Origin: CAVQMB01 sp963713445
GTDB taxonomy: Bacteria; Pseudomonadota; Gammaproteobacteria; Competibacterales; Competibacteraceae
Direction: 5' to 3'
Length of the DNA stretch: 64,000 bases
Assembly: GCA_963713445.1 (NCBI GenBank)
Contig: CAVQMB010000004.1
Span: 350,614 to 414,613 of the forward strand
The notes below the pieces were generated by a model, which was not told the DNA's origin, ran no database searches, and was given only the letters and a program-made list of their open reading frames with translations. Of the stretch, positions 37,539 to 48,933 are shown piece after piece (position 1 is the stretch's first letter; every line of letters starts with the position of its first letter). The translations under genes were made by a program, and so were the position numbers.

Positions 37539-37847
37539 ATGCTATTTATGCTAGATGTCCATGTCGAATACGGCGCCGACATGAGCCAGAAAGATCTGTT
37601 CGACATCTGGACCCGTGAGGCCGAAGCTGCACTGGGCGCCAAGCAAGCCGGAGTGGTTATCGATTTGTGGAAGTGCGTGGGCGCACGGCGGGTGGTAGTG
37701 GTGGTCGACGTCGATTCGCTCGATACTCTCGATCAGATCACCCTGGATCTGCCGATCATGAAGGAAATGGGGCAGTACGTCGATATCGACGTCACGCCAT
37801 TGCGCCGTTATGAAGATTTTGCGGCCGACGTGAAGCAACGCGCCTGA
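37539..37847 (+). CDS. Muconolactone delta-isomerase-like protein (CatC-like)
   Basis: 102 residues, the size of CatC. The opening MLFMLDVHVEYGADMSQKDL and the end YVDIDVTPLRRYEDF match the muconolactone isomerase family (ferredoxin-like barrel). A strong ribosome site (GAGGAG) precedes the ATG. Family members shift the double bond of muconolactone in the catechol pathway, but no catechol genes are near, so the true substrate is open. It may be a small standalone member. Confidence 0.7.
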   Translation: MLFMLDVHVEYGADMSQKDLFDIWTREAEAALGAKQAGVVIDLWKCVGARRVVVVVDVDSLDTLDQITLDLPIMKEMGQYVDIDVTPLRRYEDFAADVKQRA

Positions 37848-38001
37848 GAACCGATGCGGGGCCGTCTCACTTCGCCGGTCCCGCAAGGCAACCACACCCT
37901 GGAGATATCCACAGTCAGCGGGTCCGGCACGGCTCATAGCGCGGTCCAGCCAGATCCCCTCACTTGCACAGTGGCGGGACTATCCGGCCAATACCCGTGT
38001 T

Positions 38002-39030
38002 CTACGGCGATTCAGTCAGGCGCTGGCGCAGCCAGAGCCCGCTGTCACGCAAAGCCGCGCGGGCCACATCGAGCATCCGGCTGTAGTGCAAGAAGCCGTG
38101 CAGCACGCCATCATAAGTCACCAGTTCCCGTTCTACTCCGGCCGCTTGCAGCAGATCGGCCAGCACCAGACTGTCATCCAGTAACGGATCGAGTGCGGCC
38201 GCCATCACATATTGTGGGGGTAGTCCACGCAGATCGTTGCGCAGCAGGTCGAAGCGCGGATCATCCAGATCCTCCGGCCCGCGCAGCAGGCAATCCGCGT
38301 AGAACTTAATGTCTTGTTCAGTGAGCCCGTCATCGTTGCTGCCGAACTTGCGGCGCGACGGTGAATCGCGCAAGCCGAACACACCGTAAAAGAGCGTCGC
38401 CGCCCGCAGCGGCGGACCATCTTCATCACGATTGAGCAGGCAGGCGGCCAAACCCAGATGGGCACCGGCCGAATCACCGGCAACCGCCACCCGTGCAGGG
38501 TCGATACCCCAGTCCCGGCCCCGCTGCGTCAACTGCCGCACCACGGCCAGCGTTTCGTCAATCGGCGTGGGAAATTTGTGCTCCGGGGCCAGCCGATAGT
38601 CGACACCAACCACCACTGCACCACTGTCCAGCGCCAGTAACCGCATGATCTTGTCGTGGGTGTCGATATCACCCACTACCCAGCCACCCCCGTGCAGGTA
38701 CACGACAGCGGGCAGCAGTGGCTGCACATTGGGATAATACAACCGTACCGGGATAGCCCCGACCGGCCCGGGAACCACGGTATCACGTACCTGGACCAGT
38801 TCGGGCCGGTCGGCGTTCCAGTACTGCCGGCTCTGGCGATAGCCGGCGCGTAGCTCGGCCGGATCACCACCGGAGTCGGCAACAGCGCCCGCCAGTTCAC
38901 GCTGGTGAACCAGTACCGTCGCCATCTGAGGATCCAGCAGCGGTGTGATATCGAACGGTTTCATCATATCCATCAGGTTTCCCATTCCCGGCGTTTGCTG
39001 AAATTGCCAGTGGCTTGGCAACAGGCTCAA
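38002..39030 (-). CDS. Alpha/beta hydrolase (HSL-family esterase)
   Basis: About 342 residues from a TTG start at 39030, or 327 from ATG 38985. The oxyanion HGGG is in AVVYLHGGGWVVGDIDTHD and the nucleophile in VAVAGDSAGAHLGLAACLL (GDSAG). The acid is in ALDPLLDDSLVLADLL and the histidine in YDGVLHGFLHYSR, a complete catalytic triad. This is the hormone-sensitive-lipase family; such enzymes hydrolyse short acyl esters. If the TTG start is used, the gene overlaps the folA stop (TTGA) and the two are coupled. The convergent neighbour is the CatC-like gene. Confidence 0.82.
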   Translation of the reverse strand: MSLLPSHWQFQQTPGMGNLMDMMKPFDITPLLDPQMATVLVHQRELAGAVADSGGDPAELRAGYRQSRQYWNADRPELVQVRDTVVPGPVGAIPVRLYYPNVQPLLPAVVYLHGGGWVVGDIDTHDKIMRLLALDSGAVVVGVDYRLAPEHKFPTPIDETLAVVRQLTQRGRDWGIDPARVAVAGDSAGAHLGLAACLLNRDEDGPPLRAATLFYGVFGLRDSPSRRKFGSNDDGLTEQDIKFYADCLLRGPEDLDDPRFDLLRNDLRGLPPQYVMAAALDPLLDDSLVLADLLQAAGVERELVTYDGVLHGFLHYSRMLDVARAALRDSGLWLRQRLTESP

Positions 39031-39533
39031 ACCCCGCGCGCGGCCGCCGCCGAGCGCTCCAGCAGCACGAAACTGTAGGCGAACTCGTTAGCCTGGTCGG
39101 CGCCATGATTCTCGCGCCAGACCTCGCGCCACTGGCCTGTGGGTAGCGCCGGAAACAGCACATCGCCGGCCGGTTCGGTGTGCACCTCGGTGAGGTAGAT
39201 ACGCCCGGCCTGGGGCAGAGCGCTGCGATATAGCACACCGCCGCCGATCACCATCACTTCGTCCGCCGCGGCCGCCAGCTCGAGCGCGGCCGCCAGCGAC
39301 CCGGCCACGCTGCAGCCGGGTGGCTGCCACTCAGGTCGGCGTGTCACCACGATGTTGTGGCGCCCCGGCAGCGGCCGGCCAATGGATTGGTGGGTACGCC
39401 GGCCCATGATGACCGGCTTGCCCATGGTGAGTCGTCGAAACCGGCGCAGGTCAGCCGGCAATCGCCAAGGCATTCCGCCCTGGTGGCCGATCACGCGGTT
39501 ACGCGCCATGGCAACAATCAGCGACAGTGACAC
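39027..39533 (-). CDS. folA: Dihydrofolate reductase
   Basis: 168 residues. The start is GTG 39533, with GGAGG six bases ahead. The sequence reads LSLIVAMARNRVIGHQGGMP, then WRLPADLRRFRRLTMGKPVI (catalytic Asp in PADLRRF), MGRRTHQSIGRPLPGR and VMVIGGGVLYRSALP. Length and order are those of bacterial FolA. It reduces dihydrofolate to tetrahydrofolate with NADPH. It stands in an operon-like run with an MFS transporter gene upstream and the hydrolase downstream. Confidence 0.93.
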   Translation of the reverse strand: MSLSLIVAMARNRVIGHQGGMPWRLPADLRRFRRLTMGKPVIMGRRTHQSIGRPLPGRHNIVVTRRPEWQPPGCSVAGSLAAALELAAAADEVMVIGGGVLYRSALPQAGRIYLTEVHTEPAGDVLFPALPTGQWREVWRENHGADQANEFAYSFVLLERSAAAARGV

Positions 39534-39562
39534 CAGCAGCCTCCGGCCAAACCGTTACCGCG

Positions 39563-40831
39563 TCAATCGCCGCCGGCAATGGAACGGGCGGGATCGAGGC
39601 GACGAAAAGCATAATAGTAGCAGAGCAGGTAACCACCCTGGAGACCCGCTGCCACCAGCAACGGCAGCCCCAGAAAGCCGGCGGCGAACAACGGACCGGC
39701 AGCGAGCGGCCCCAGCGCGCGTGGCAACTGGATCGACAATGAACTGACCGTGGCCGCAAGCCCGCGCCGCTGGGCCGACACCAGGCTCAGATTCAGAGCC
39801 TGGCGGGCGCCGGCATTGCCGCGATTCAACGCCGAACGCAATACATACAGCACGGTGGCGATGCCAAAGCTGGGGGCGAAAGGCAATGCGGCCAGCAGCA
39901 CCAGGCCAGCCGAACGCATGGCGATCACCGTCCGCACCACCCCGAACCGACCCAGCAGCCGCCCAGCCCCCAGGGCCGAAACGCCGGTGATGGCAAACGA
40001 CAGCGCCAGCACCGGTGCAATTGCGCCGGGACCGACACCATAGCGCAGCGCGAACCAGTAGGCGATCAGCGGACTGATCAGGCCAATGGCCAGGCCGTTC
40101 AGACTGTTGACTAGCACCAGTAACCGCAGCCGCCGGTTTTCCTCGTGGCGCTCGGCATGTCCCGCAACCGACCGGGACCGGGCCGGCGGCGGCGACTCGC
40201 GCGCTACCAGCAGCGCCGCCAGACAGCCCAGCGAACCCAGCAGCACCAGGGCGAACAGCGGGCGGTAGTCGGCCGCCCCGACCTGCGCGCCCGACCACAG
40301 CGCCGGCAGGCCGGCTGCCAGCGCACCGGCCGCCATTCCGAACGAGCCCAGCGCCGCGCTCAGGCTGAACAGCTGACCGCGCGCGCGTGGCGCCACGAGG
40401 CCCGCCAGCCAGGCCTGCTCGACCGGCGCGAACGGCCCGGCGGCACCGTTCTGACCACGCCCGAAACCACCCGCGATGGCCGCCAGCGCTAACCACGCCG
40501 CTTGGCTGGTCAGCAACGCGACCGCCGCAGCCACCAGTGTCACCAGTTCATAGACGACCAAAAACCGACGGCGGCCAAGCCGGTCGCTGAGCGGTCCCGA
40601 GATCATCACCAGCAATGCTTGCAGCACCATACCGCCGGTGAACAAAGCGCCGATGCCGGCACCTGACCAACCCAGGGCATGCAGGTACAGGCTGAAATCC
40701 ACCACCAGCAGGCCTTGTCCCAGACTGCGTACCGCACGGGCAGCGAGCAACGCCCGCCGGGCAGTGACGGTGGCGGTTTCGCCCACACCGGCGCTGGTGC
40801 CGGGTGAAGACAGTGGCACGGCACCCGGCAC
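39563..40831 (-). CDS. Major facilitator superfamily transporter
   Basis: About 422 residues with roughly twelve membrane segments. The MFS loop 2-3 signature is visible in SGPLSDRLGRRRFLVVYEL. A second half begins near NRRLRLLVLVNSLNGLAIGL. The start is uncertain: no ATG occurs before the first helix. GTG 40831 or 40819 are candidates near a weak GGGAGC site, and a TTG at 40936 would add about 35 residues. The substrate is unknown; the family exports drugs or moves small metabolites. It ends 29 bases before the folA start on the same strand. Confidence 0.8.
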   Translation of the reverse strand: MPGAVPLSSPGTSAGVGETATVTARRALLAARAVRSLGQGLLVVDFSLYLHALGWSGAGIGALFTGGMVLQALLVMISGPLSDRLGRRRFLVVYELVTLVAAAVALLTSQAAWLALAAIAGGFGRGQNGAAGPFAPVEQAWLAGLVAPRARGQLFSLSAALGSFGMAAGALAAGLPALWSGAQVGAADYRPLFALVLLGSLGCLAALLVARESPPPARSRSVAGHAERHEENRRLRLLVLVNSLNGLAIGLISPLIAYWFALRYGVGPGAIAPVLALSFAITGVSALGAGRLLGRFGVVRTVIAMRSAGLVLLAALPFAPSFGIATVLYVLRSALNRGNAGARQALNLSLVSAQRRGLAATVSSLSIQLPRALGPLAAGPLFAAGFLGLPLLVAAGLQGGYLLCYYYAFRRLDPARSIAGGD

Positions 40832-41009
40832 TCGCTCCCGATCAGCCTTCGGATCAGCGGTGTGAGCGGCATGTTTCAAGTTGTAACCAAAATGCGTTGC
40901 TGGCCGAGGTTGGTGCGACAATGATAGCCGGTTCAAACTTCATCATCCGCTACGGGCAACCAGCCGGAATTCCCCAGCATTGGACAACACGACGAGGCAC
41001 TGGTGAGCA

Positions 41010-41834
41010 GGAAGGCTGCTGGGCGGCTCGGTGCGCACCTATACCGTGGCCGCAGACGGCCAGCTCAAGAACGCCGCCGCCTACAACCGTCTGGTGGTGA
41101 CTTACGACAACGGTGCTCCGATCCACCTGCGCGACATCGGTCACGCGCTTGACAGTACCGACGTGGTGCTGGAGAACAGCGTCCGCTACCGCGAACGCGG
41201 CGAGCTAGCACTGCGGACGGCCTTGGTCGGCAGACGGGAAATCGGTTTCACCGTATTGTCGATGACTTTGTCGCGGGTGGCCATATTTATCCCAATTGTG
41301 TTCCTGGGTGGCATCATCGGGCGGCTGTTCCGCGAGTTCGCGCTGCCGCTGGCCATGGTGGGTGCCCTGCTGGCATTGTTGCTGTTCGGGCAGGAACTCA
41401 ACATATTCAGCTTTGTCGGACTTATCATGCTGGTCGGCTTGGTCAAGAAAAACGGCATCATCATGGTTGACTTCGCTGTCCAGCAGCAGCGCGAGCACGG
41501 TCTGGAGCCGGCAGCTGCCATTCTGGAAGCCTGTCTGGTACGCTTCCGACCCATCATGATGACCACGCTGGCTGCGATATTCGGGGCCCTGCCCATCGCC
41601 GTGGGTTTCGGCTTGGGCGCCGAGGCCCGCCGGCCCCTGGGTATCGCCACCGTCGGTGGGCTGGTGTTGTCGCAACTGTTGACACTGTATATCACCCCAG
41701 CCTTCTTCGTGGCGATGGCGCGGTTGACTGGGAAGCTGCGGCGGCGCCAGCCGGTGGTACGACCTGTACTGGCCTGGGCGCCGCCTGACCAACCCCCGCG
41801 ACGCTACCGCACCGGCAGCGCCGCTGCCGACTGA
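41010..41834 (+). pseudogene. RND efflux pump inner-membrane subunit, collapsed by internal deletions
   Basis: RND transporters of this class are about 1030 residues; only about 270 remain, in one open frame. The pieces are RTYTVAADGQLKNAAAYNRL (a mid-N-terminal region, with a following RDIGHALDSTDVVLENSVRY), then ALVGRREIGFTVLSMTLSRV leading to FIPIVFLGGIIGRLFREFAL, then LFGQELNIFSFVGLIMLVGL and KKNGIIMVDFAV from the C-terminal half. The joins show in-frame deletions of several hundred residues each. It has no start and cannot work. Upstream partner genes (membrane fusion protein) are absent. Confidence 0.8.
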
Positions 41835-41836
41835 CC

Positions 41837-42355
41837 ATGCCCGATCCAGTCCACAGCCAGCAGCGCCTTGGCAAGTATATGATCATCGCCGCCTGGGTCA
41901 TTCTGCTGGCGTTGCTGACAGCGCTATTCGAAGGCTGGCTGGTCCGCCAGGAACATCCCAACGAAGCGCTGGCCCGCACCAGCGGTAGCGGTCCGGCGGT
42001 CGTGAAACTCAAGCGAAATCGCCAGGGCCATTACCTGGCGCCGGGATTCATCAATGGCCAGAAAGTGCGTTTCCTGGTCGATACCGGCGCCACCGATGTA
42101 AACATTCCGGCCGCGGTCGCCGCCCGCTTGCGCCTGAAGCGCGGCTATCCGACTTACGCGCATACCGCCAACGGCACCATCACCGTCTATCAGACCCGCC
42201 TGAGCAGCGTCCGGCTCGGCAACATTGTGCTGCGCGACGTGCGCGCCAGCATCAATTCCCACATGCAGGGCTCCACGGTACTGCTGGGCATGAGTTTCAT
42301 GCAGCAACTGGAACTCAACCAGCGCGACGGTATCCTGACCTTGCGACAGAACTAA
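41837..42355 (+). CDS. Membrane-anchored retropepsin-like aspartic protease (TIGR02281-like)
   Basis: 172 residues. One N-terminal membrane segment (MIIAAWVILLALLTALFEGW) is followed by a clan AA aspartic protease domain. The catalytic Asp is D82 in VRFLVDTGATDVNIP, the Asp-Thr-Gly triplet. The flap and tail are seen in TANGTITVYQTRLSSVRLGN and GSTVLLGMSFMQQLELNQRD. One Asp per chain means it must work as a dimer. It faces the periplasm or outer side of the inner membrane. ATG 41837 follows the RND remnant by two bases. Function in this host is not known. Confidence 0.8.
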   Translation: MPDPVHSQQRLGKYMIIAAWVILLALLTALFEGWLVRQEHPNEALARTSGSGPAVVKLKRNRQGHYLAPGFINGQKVRFLVDTGATDVNIPAAVAARLRLKRGYPTYAHTANGTITVYQTRLSSVRLGNIVLRDVRASINSHMQGSTVLLGMSFMQQLELNQRDGILTLRQN

Positions 42356-42384
42356 GCCGGTAACGTCATCCCTGGGCATGCGAC

Positions 42385-44328
42385 TCAGTACTCACCCCGC
42401 TGCAGGGCTCGGAACAGCAGCCGGGACGGGTTGACAGCGTCGCTCAGATCGCGCGCCAGCGGCACCGGCTCTCCCGCTATCAGCGCTGCCAGCAGCTCGG
42501 CCGCCAGCGGTGCGACGGTAATGCCGCGCGCACCCAGACCAGTGAGCAAGTACAAGCCGCGCGCATGCGGCGGCGGTGGCAGTTTCCGCCCCATAGCGCC
42601 ACGGGCGGCCGCCGTGTAGGCCGCCCGAAAGGCCGCCGGATCCGGCACCCCGCCGATCAGCGGGAGGCGATCCGGGCTGGTTGCCCGGATCGCGGCAAAG
42701 ATTCCGCTCAGCTCCGGGGTTAACTCGGCCGCCAGCTGCGGCACTATACGTTCCAGCTGCACCCGATTGTGGACGTCATCGGCCGCCCGCAGACGGGTAT
42801 CGCTGTCGTGCGCGGTGAGCGTCGCGCCGATGACGTGCCGGCCTTGCCGCGCCGGAATCAGATAGCCCTTGCCGTACAACACAGTCTGCAGCCTACCACT
42901 GGCGGCCGTCACCGGCGCTGCAGACAACTGCCCGCGCGCCGCCACCAACGGTAACCAGCTGGTCGACTCATAGGCGGCGGCACCGTTGGCGTTGGCCAGC
43001 ACCACAACCGGCGCCGCCGCCAGCACCTCACCGCTGGCCCCGAGCACCTGCCAGCCGTCGGCGAGCTGTTCGAGGCGTACGGCGTCAACCCGGTAGCGCG
43101 AGCTCACACGCGGCCGCTCCACCAGCGCCCGACACCATCCGGAGGGCGCTAGCCAGCCACCACCCGGGTAATACAGCGCACCCCGGTCCAACACCACGCC
43201 CGCCACTGTTGTGGCGGCCGCGCTATCGACCCAGCACGCCACCGTTCCCGGTAAACCATAGGCTTCGACAAACCGCTGGTAACGTCGTTGGCGCTGACTG
43301 TTTGCAGCCAGCGCCAGCACACCGGTTGGCTGCCAATCCGCCGCTCCTGCGTACCGGGCCAGCACTCGTAGCGCATGCAGATAAGCCTGCAGGTACCACT
43401 GCCCCGCGGGTCCGCGCTGAGCTTCAGCCCGTGGCATCACTACCCCAGCTGGGTTACCCGAAGCGGCCAGCGCCGGTGCCGCGCGTCGCTCCAGCAAGGT
43501 AACCAGCCAGCCGCGCCGTGCCAGCGCATCCGCCATCGCACAACCGGCCAGACCGGCTCCAACCACTACCGCCTCATCCGCCGCCAACGGCAACGGCGGC
43601 TGCAACCAAGGGCGTGACCTGGGCTTAGCAAGCACGGGTTTTGCCAGCTTCCCGGCAAGCATTTCGCGTTTGCCTGCAAACCCGGGGCCTTTGGTCACCT
43701 CAAAGCCGGCTTCCCGCAAGCCCCGACGGACGACCCCGGCCACCGAATAGGTCGCCACAGTGCCGCCAGCCACGGTCAGGCGGGCCACTTCAGCCAGCAG
43801 TTCGGGACGCCACATGGCGGGGTTACGAGCCGGGGCGAAGCCGTCCAGATACCAGGCATCGATCGCAGCATCGAGCCGCCCGAATTCTACACCGGCCTCG
43901 CCGAACAGCAAATCGAGCAGCAACCGGTCATCGGCCAGCGTCAGCCGATGCCATCCCGGCACCGGTTCCGGCCAGGCCGCCACCAGATCCGCTGTCAATG
44001 CCGCCAGTTGCGGCCAGGCTGCCAATACCTGCTGCAGTTCGCCGGCCGCCAACGGATGCAGCTCGACACTGATGAAATGCAGCCGACGGCAGCGCTGCGG
44101 ATCGCCGGCCCAGGCCTGCCAGGTAGCGAGGAAATTAAGTCCGCTGCCGAAGCCGGTTTCACCAATCGCGAAGCGTTCCCGCTGCCGCCAGCGCTGCGGC
44201 AAACCATTGCCGTCCAGAAACACGTGACGGGCCTCGCCCAAGCCTCCGGCGCGGGACCAGTAATGATCCCGGTATCGCTCAGAGTAGGGCGGCTGCCCCG
44301 GCACCCAACGCAGACCAGATGAATCCAT
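42385..44328 (-). CDS. mnmC: Bifunctional tRNA mnm5s2U biosynthesis protein MnmC
   Basis: 647 residues from ATG 44328; a longer version would add 24 unusual residues. The N-terminal half is the SAM methyltransferase (GETGFGSGLNFLATWQAWAG, then DAWYLDGFAPARNPAMW). The C-terminal half is the FAD oxidoreductase (EAVVVGAGLAGCAMADALAR, ASGNPAGVVMP, YLLTGLGARGITVAPLAAEL). The enzyme removes the carboxymethyl group and methylates the amine on U34 of certain tRNAs, completing work begun by MnmE and MnmG; mnmE lies further along this window. It is on the minus strand downstream of ppnN. Confidence 0.92.
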   Translation of the reverse strand: MDSSGLRWVPGQPPYSERYRDHYWSRAGGLGEARHVFLDGNGLPQRWRQRERFAIGETGFGSGLNFLATWQAWAGDPQRCRRLHFISVELHPLAAGELQQVLAAWPQLAALTADLVAAWPEPVPGWHRLTLADDRLLLDLLFGEAGVEFGRLDAAIDAWYLDGFAPARNPAMWRPELLAEVARLTVAGGTVATYSVAGVVRRGLREAGFEVTKGPGFAGKREMLAGKLAKPVLAKPRSRPWLQPPLPLAADEAVVVGAGLAGCAMADALARRGWLVTLLERRAAPALAASGNPAGVVMPRAEAQRGPAGQWYLQAYLHALRVLARYAGAADWQPTGVLALAANSQRQRRYQRFVEAYGLPGTVACWVDSAAATTVAGVVLDRGALYYPGGGWLAPSGWCRALVERPRVSSRYRVDAVRLEQLADGWQVLGASGEVLAAAPVVVLANANGAAAYESTSWLPLVAARGQLSAAPVTAASGRLQTVLYGKGYLIPARQGRHVIGATLTAHDSDTRLRAADDVHNRVQLERIVPQLAAELTPELSGIFAAIRATSPDRLPLIGGVPDPAAFRAAYTAAARGAMGRKLPPPPHARGLYLLTGLGARGITVAPLAAELLAALIAGEPVPLARDLSDAVNPSRLLFRALQRGEY

Positions 44329-44513
44329 AGACCCGGTCAGCAACCGGCAGCGGTTGAGTATCGGACTGAAGCCTTCAGAACAGCGGCTCCTGGGACGCAC
44401 TGGTCCATCCGGTCACGACACAGCGTCCCAACCCAGTAGGGATTACTCCAGACCAGCCACCCCGGATAGTACGGTCTGCATCCTGCAGACGCAGCACAGC
44501 GGGCCATCGGACG

Positions 44514-45896
44514 CTACCCGCCTTTGCGCAACCGGTAGCATGGCGTATAGGCGGCACCTGGCAGTTTCATTCGATGCTGCTCGACAAACCCCGTCAGCAG
44601 TTCGTCCAGCGCCTGCATGATGTCCGTGTCACCACTGATTTCATAAGGACCATGACGTTCGATTTCACGGATTCCGGCCTCTTTAACGTTGCCAGCCACA
44701 ATTCCGGAAAACGCCCGTCGCAGATCCGCCGCCAACTGATGTGGCGCCCGTCCGCGACGCAGGTCCAGCGCCGCCATATTGGCATGGGTCGGCGCAAACG
44801 GCTGCTGCAGTTCACGGCGCACGGTCACGCCCCAGTTGAAAAAGAACGCATCGCGGGTCCGCTTGCGGTACTCGCGCACCGCTCCCATGCCCTCGGCGAC
44901 CAGCCGGCCCACGGCCGTCGGATCATCGATGACGATGCTGTAGCAAGCGGTTGCATCGTCACCCAGTGTCAGTTGCAGAAAGCGGTCAATCTGCTCGAAA
45001 TAGGGCGCTGATTCGGCCGGCCCGGTGAACACCAGTGGCAGGGGCACACCGATGTTGTCAGGGTACATCAGAATCCCCAGCAGATAGAGGATCTCCTCAG
45101 CGGTCCCAACGCCACCCGGAAATACCACGATGCCGTGAGCCAGCCGGACAAAGGCCTCCAGACGCTTTTCAATATCCGGCATGATGACCAGGTGATTGAC
45201 GATCGGATTCGGTGGTTCGGCGGCTATGATGCCCGGTTCGGTCACACCCACATAGCGGTTGGCCGGGCGCCGCTGTTTGGCGTGCCCGATGGTCGCCCCC
45301 TTCATCGGCCCCTTCATGGCACCCGGCCCGCAACCGGTACAGATATCCATCCCGCGCAGGCCCAGTTGATAGCCGACGCGCTTGGTATAGTCGTACTCCT
45401 CCCGCGAGATCGAATGGCCCCCCCAGCACACCACCAGATTGGGATCGGTGCGCGGCTGCAGCACGCGGGCATTGCGCAGGATTTCGAACACTGCGTTGGT
45501 GATGCCCTGGTTGTCGTCCAGCCGGAACATGCCCGACTGGATCTGACTGCCAACATAGACGATATCGCGCACCACAGCGAACAGCAGTTCATTGATGCCG
45601 CGGATCATCTGGCCATCCACGAACGCCGGCGCCGGAGCGCCGTGCAGTTCCAGTCGCAGACCGCGGTCCTGCTGCTGCACTTCGATGTCGAACCCGGCAT
45701 AGCGGTCGAGCAGCGTACGCGGGTCGTCACTGTCACTGCCACTGGTGAGCACTGCCAGTGCGCAGCGGCGAAGCAGATCGTGCAGCCCACCCAGTGACAC
45801 ATCGCGCAGCCGGGCCACTTCACCGCGCGACAACACGTCCATACCACCCAATGGAGTGATGCTGGCGTCGACCGTTTCGATCGCTGTGGTCGTCAT
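44514..45896 (-). CDS. ppnN: Nucleotide 5'-monophosphate nucleosidase PpnN (LOG family)
   Basis: 460 residues, the long form of the LOG family. The core motif is IVVFPGGVGTAEEILYLLGI, and LRGMDICTGCGPGAMKGPMK covers the nucleotide-binding region. It also has NPNLVVCWGGHSISREEYD-like DPNLVVCWGGHSISREEYDY. The long N- and C-terminal extensions distinguish PpnN from short LOG proteins. It splits purine nucleoside monophosphates into base and ribose phosphate and is allosterically tuned by ppGpp in E. coli (known for the family). The start overlaps the rsmD stop (ATGA). Confidence 0.88.
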   Translation of the reverse strand: MTTTAIETVDASITPLGGMDVLSRGEVARLRDVSLGGLHDLLRRCALAVLTSGSDSDDPRTLLDRYAGFDIEVQQQDRGLRLELHGAPAPAFVDGQMIRGINELLFAVVRDIVYVGSQIQSGMFRLDDNQGITNAVFEILRNARVLQPRTDPNLVVCWGGHSISREEYDYTKRVGYQLGLRGMDICTGCGPGAMKGPMKGATIGHAKQRRPANRYVGVTEPGIIAAEPPNPIVNHLVIMPDIEKRLEAFVRLAHGIVVFPGGVGTAEEILYLLGILMYPDNIGVPLPLVFTGPAESAPYFEQIDRFLQLTLGDDATACYSIVIDDPTAVGRLVAEGMGAVREYRKRTRDAFFFNWGVTVRRELQQPFAPTHANMAALDLRRGRAPHQLAADLRRAFSGIVAGNVKEAGIREIERHGPYEISGDTDIMQALDELLTGFVEQHRMKLPGAAYTPCYRLRKGG

Positions 45897-46471
45897 GAGC
45901 CGCTCGCCCCGTGTCGTACCAGACGATAAGCCACCTGACCGGCCCGTTTGTCGCGCACCACCGTCATGCCGGTAGGCAGTTGCAGATGCAGCCCCGGCTC
46001 GGATTCCAGGTAAACCATAGCTTCGGCCGCCAGCCAACCGCTCGCGGCCAGCGTCGCGCAGACCGGATCCAGCAGACCAAGCCCAAACGGCGGATCGAGC
46101 AGTACGATGTTGAACGGCTGCGGGGTCGTGTGCTGCAGCCAATCCATGGCGTCGGCTTCGTGCACCTCGGCAGTGGTTCCGAGTTTGGCAAGATTGCTGC
46201 GCAACGCCCGGGCAGCGCGGTGGTCACGCTCGACGAACACGACCCCGGCTGCGCCACGGGACAAGGCCTCCAGTCCCAATGCACCGCTGCCGGCGAACAG
46301 ATCCAGGCAGCGGGCACCCTCGATGATCGGCGCCAGCCAGTTGAACAAGGTTTCCCGCACCCGGTCCGGCGTCGGCCGCAGGCCAGGCAGCGCCGGAAAT
46401 CCCAGCCGCCGGCTGCGCCATTGTCCGCCGACGATTCGCAGCTCCGGTTCAGCCGACCGTCGGCTGGGCAT
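45893..46471 (-). CDS. rsmD: 16S rRNA (guanine966-N2)-methyltransferase
   Basis: 192 residues from ATG 46471. It has LRIVGGQWRSRRLGFPALPG, PTPDRVRETLFNWL, CLDLFAGSGALGLEALSRGA (SAM motif I) and the catalytic motif NIVLLDPPFGLGLLD (DPPF). It methylates G966 of 16S rRNA during 30S assembly. It starts seven bases after gyrB on the same strand and its stop overlaps the ppnN start, so it may be transcribed from the gyrB side. Confidence 0.92.
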   Translation of the reverse strand: MPSRRSAEPELRIVGGQWRSRRLGFPALPGLRPTPDRVRETLFNWLAPIIEGARCLDLFAGSGALGLEALSRGAAGVVFVERDHRAARALRSNLAKLGTTAEVHEADAMDWLQHTTPQPFNIVLLDPPFGLGLLDPVCATLAASGWLAAEAMVYLESEPGLHLQLPTGMTVVRDKRAGQVAYRLVRHGASGS

Positions 46472-46478
46472 CTTGACC

Positions 46479-48896
<2,418 letters not shown>

Positions 48897-48912
48897 AAGG
48901 TATTTTCCGGTC

Positions 48913-48933
48913 TGGAAAAAAAAAGAAATTATA
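48913..48933 (-). promoter_or_regulatory. Possible gyrB promoter (-10 box and T-rich tract)
   Basis: On the minus strand a perfect TATAAT (48928-48933) overlaps the recF stop codon and is followed by a run of T with one C. It lies about 32 bases ahead of the gyrB start. No good -35 was seen, so this is a weak call. The T-run might also be part of a transcript end. Confidence 0.3.

Noticed and set aside
37539..37847. Part of a catechol/beta-ketoadipate pathway
   Set aside because: No catA, catB or other ring-cleavage gene is in the window, so the CatC-like protein cannot be tied to that pathway.
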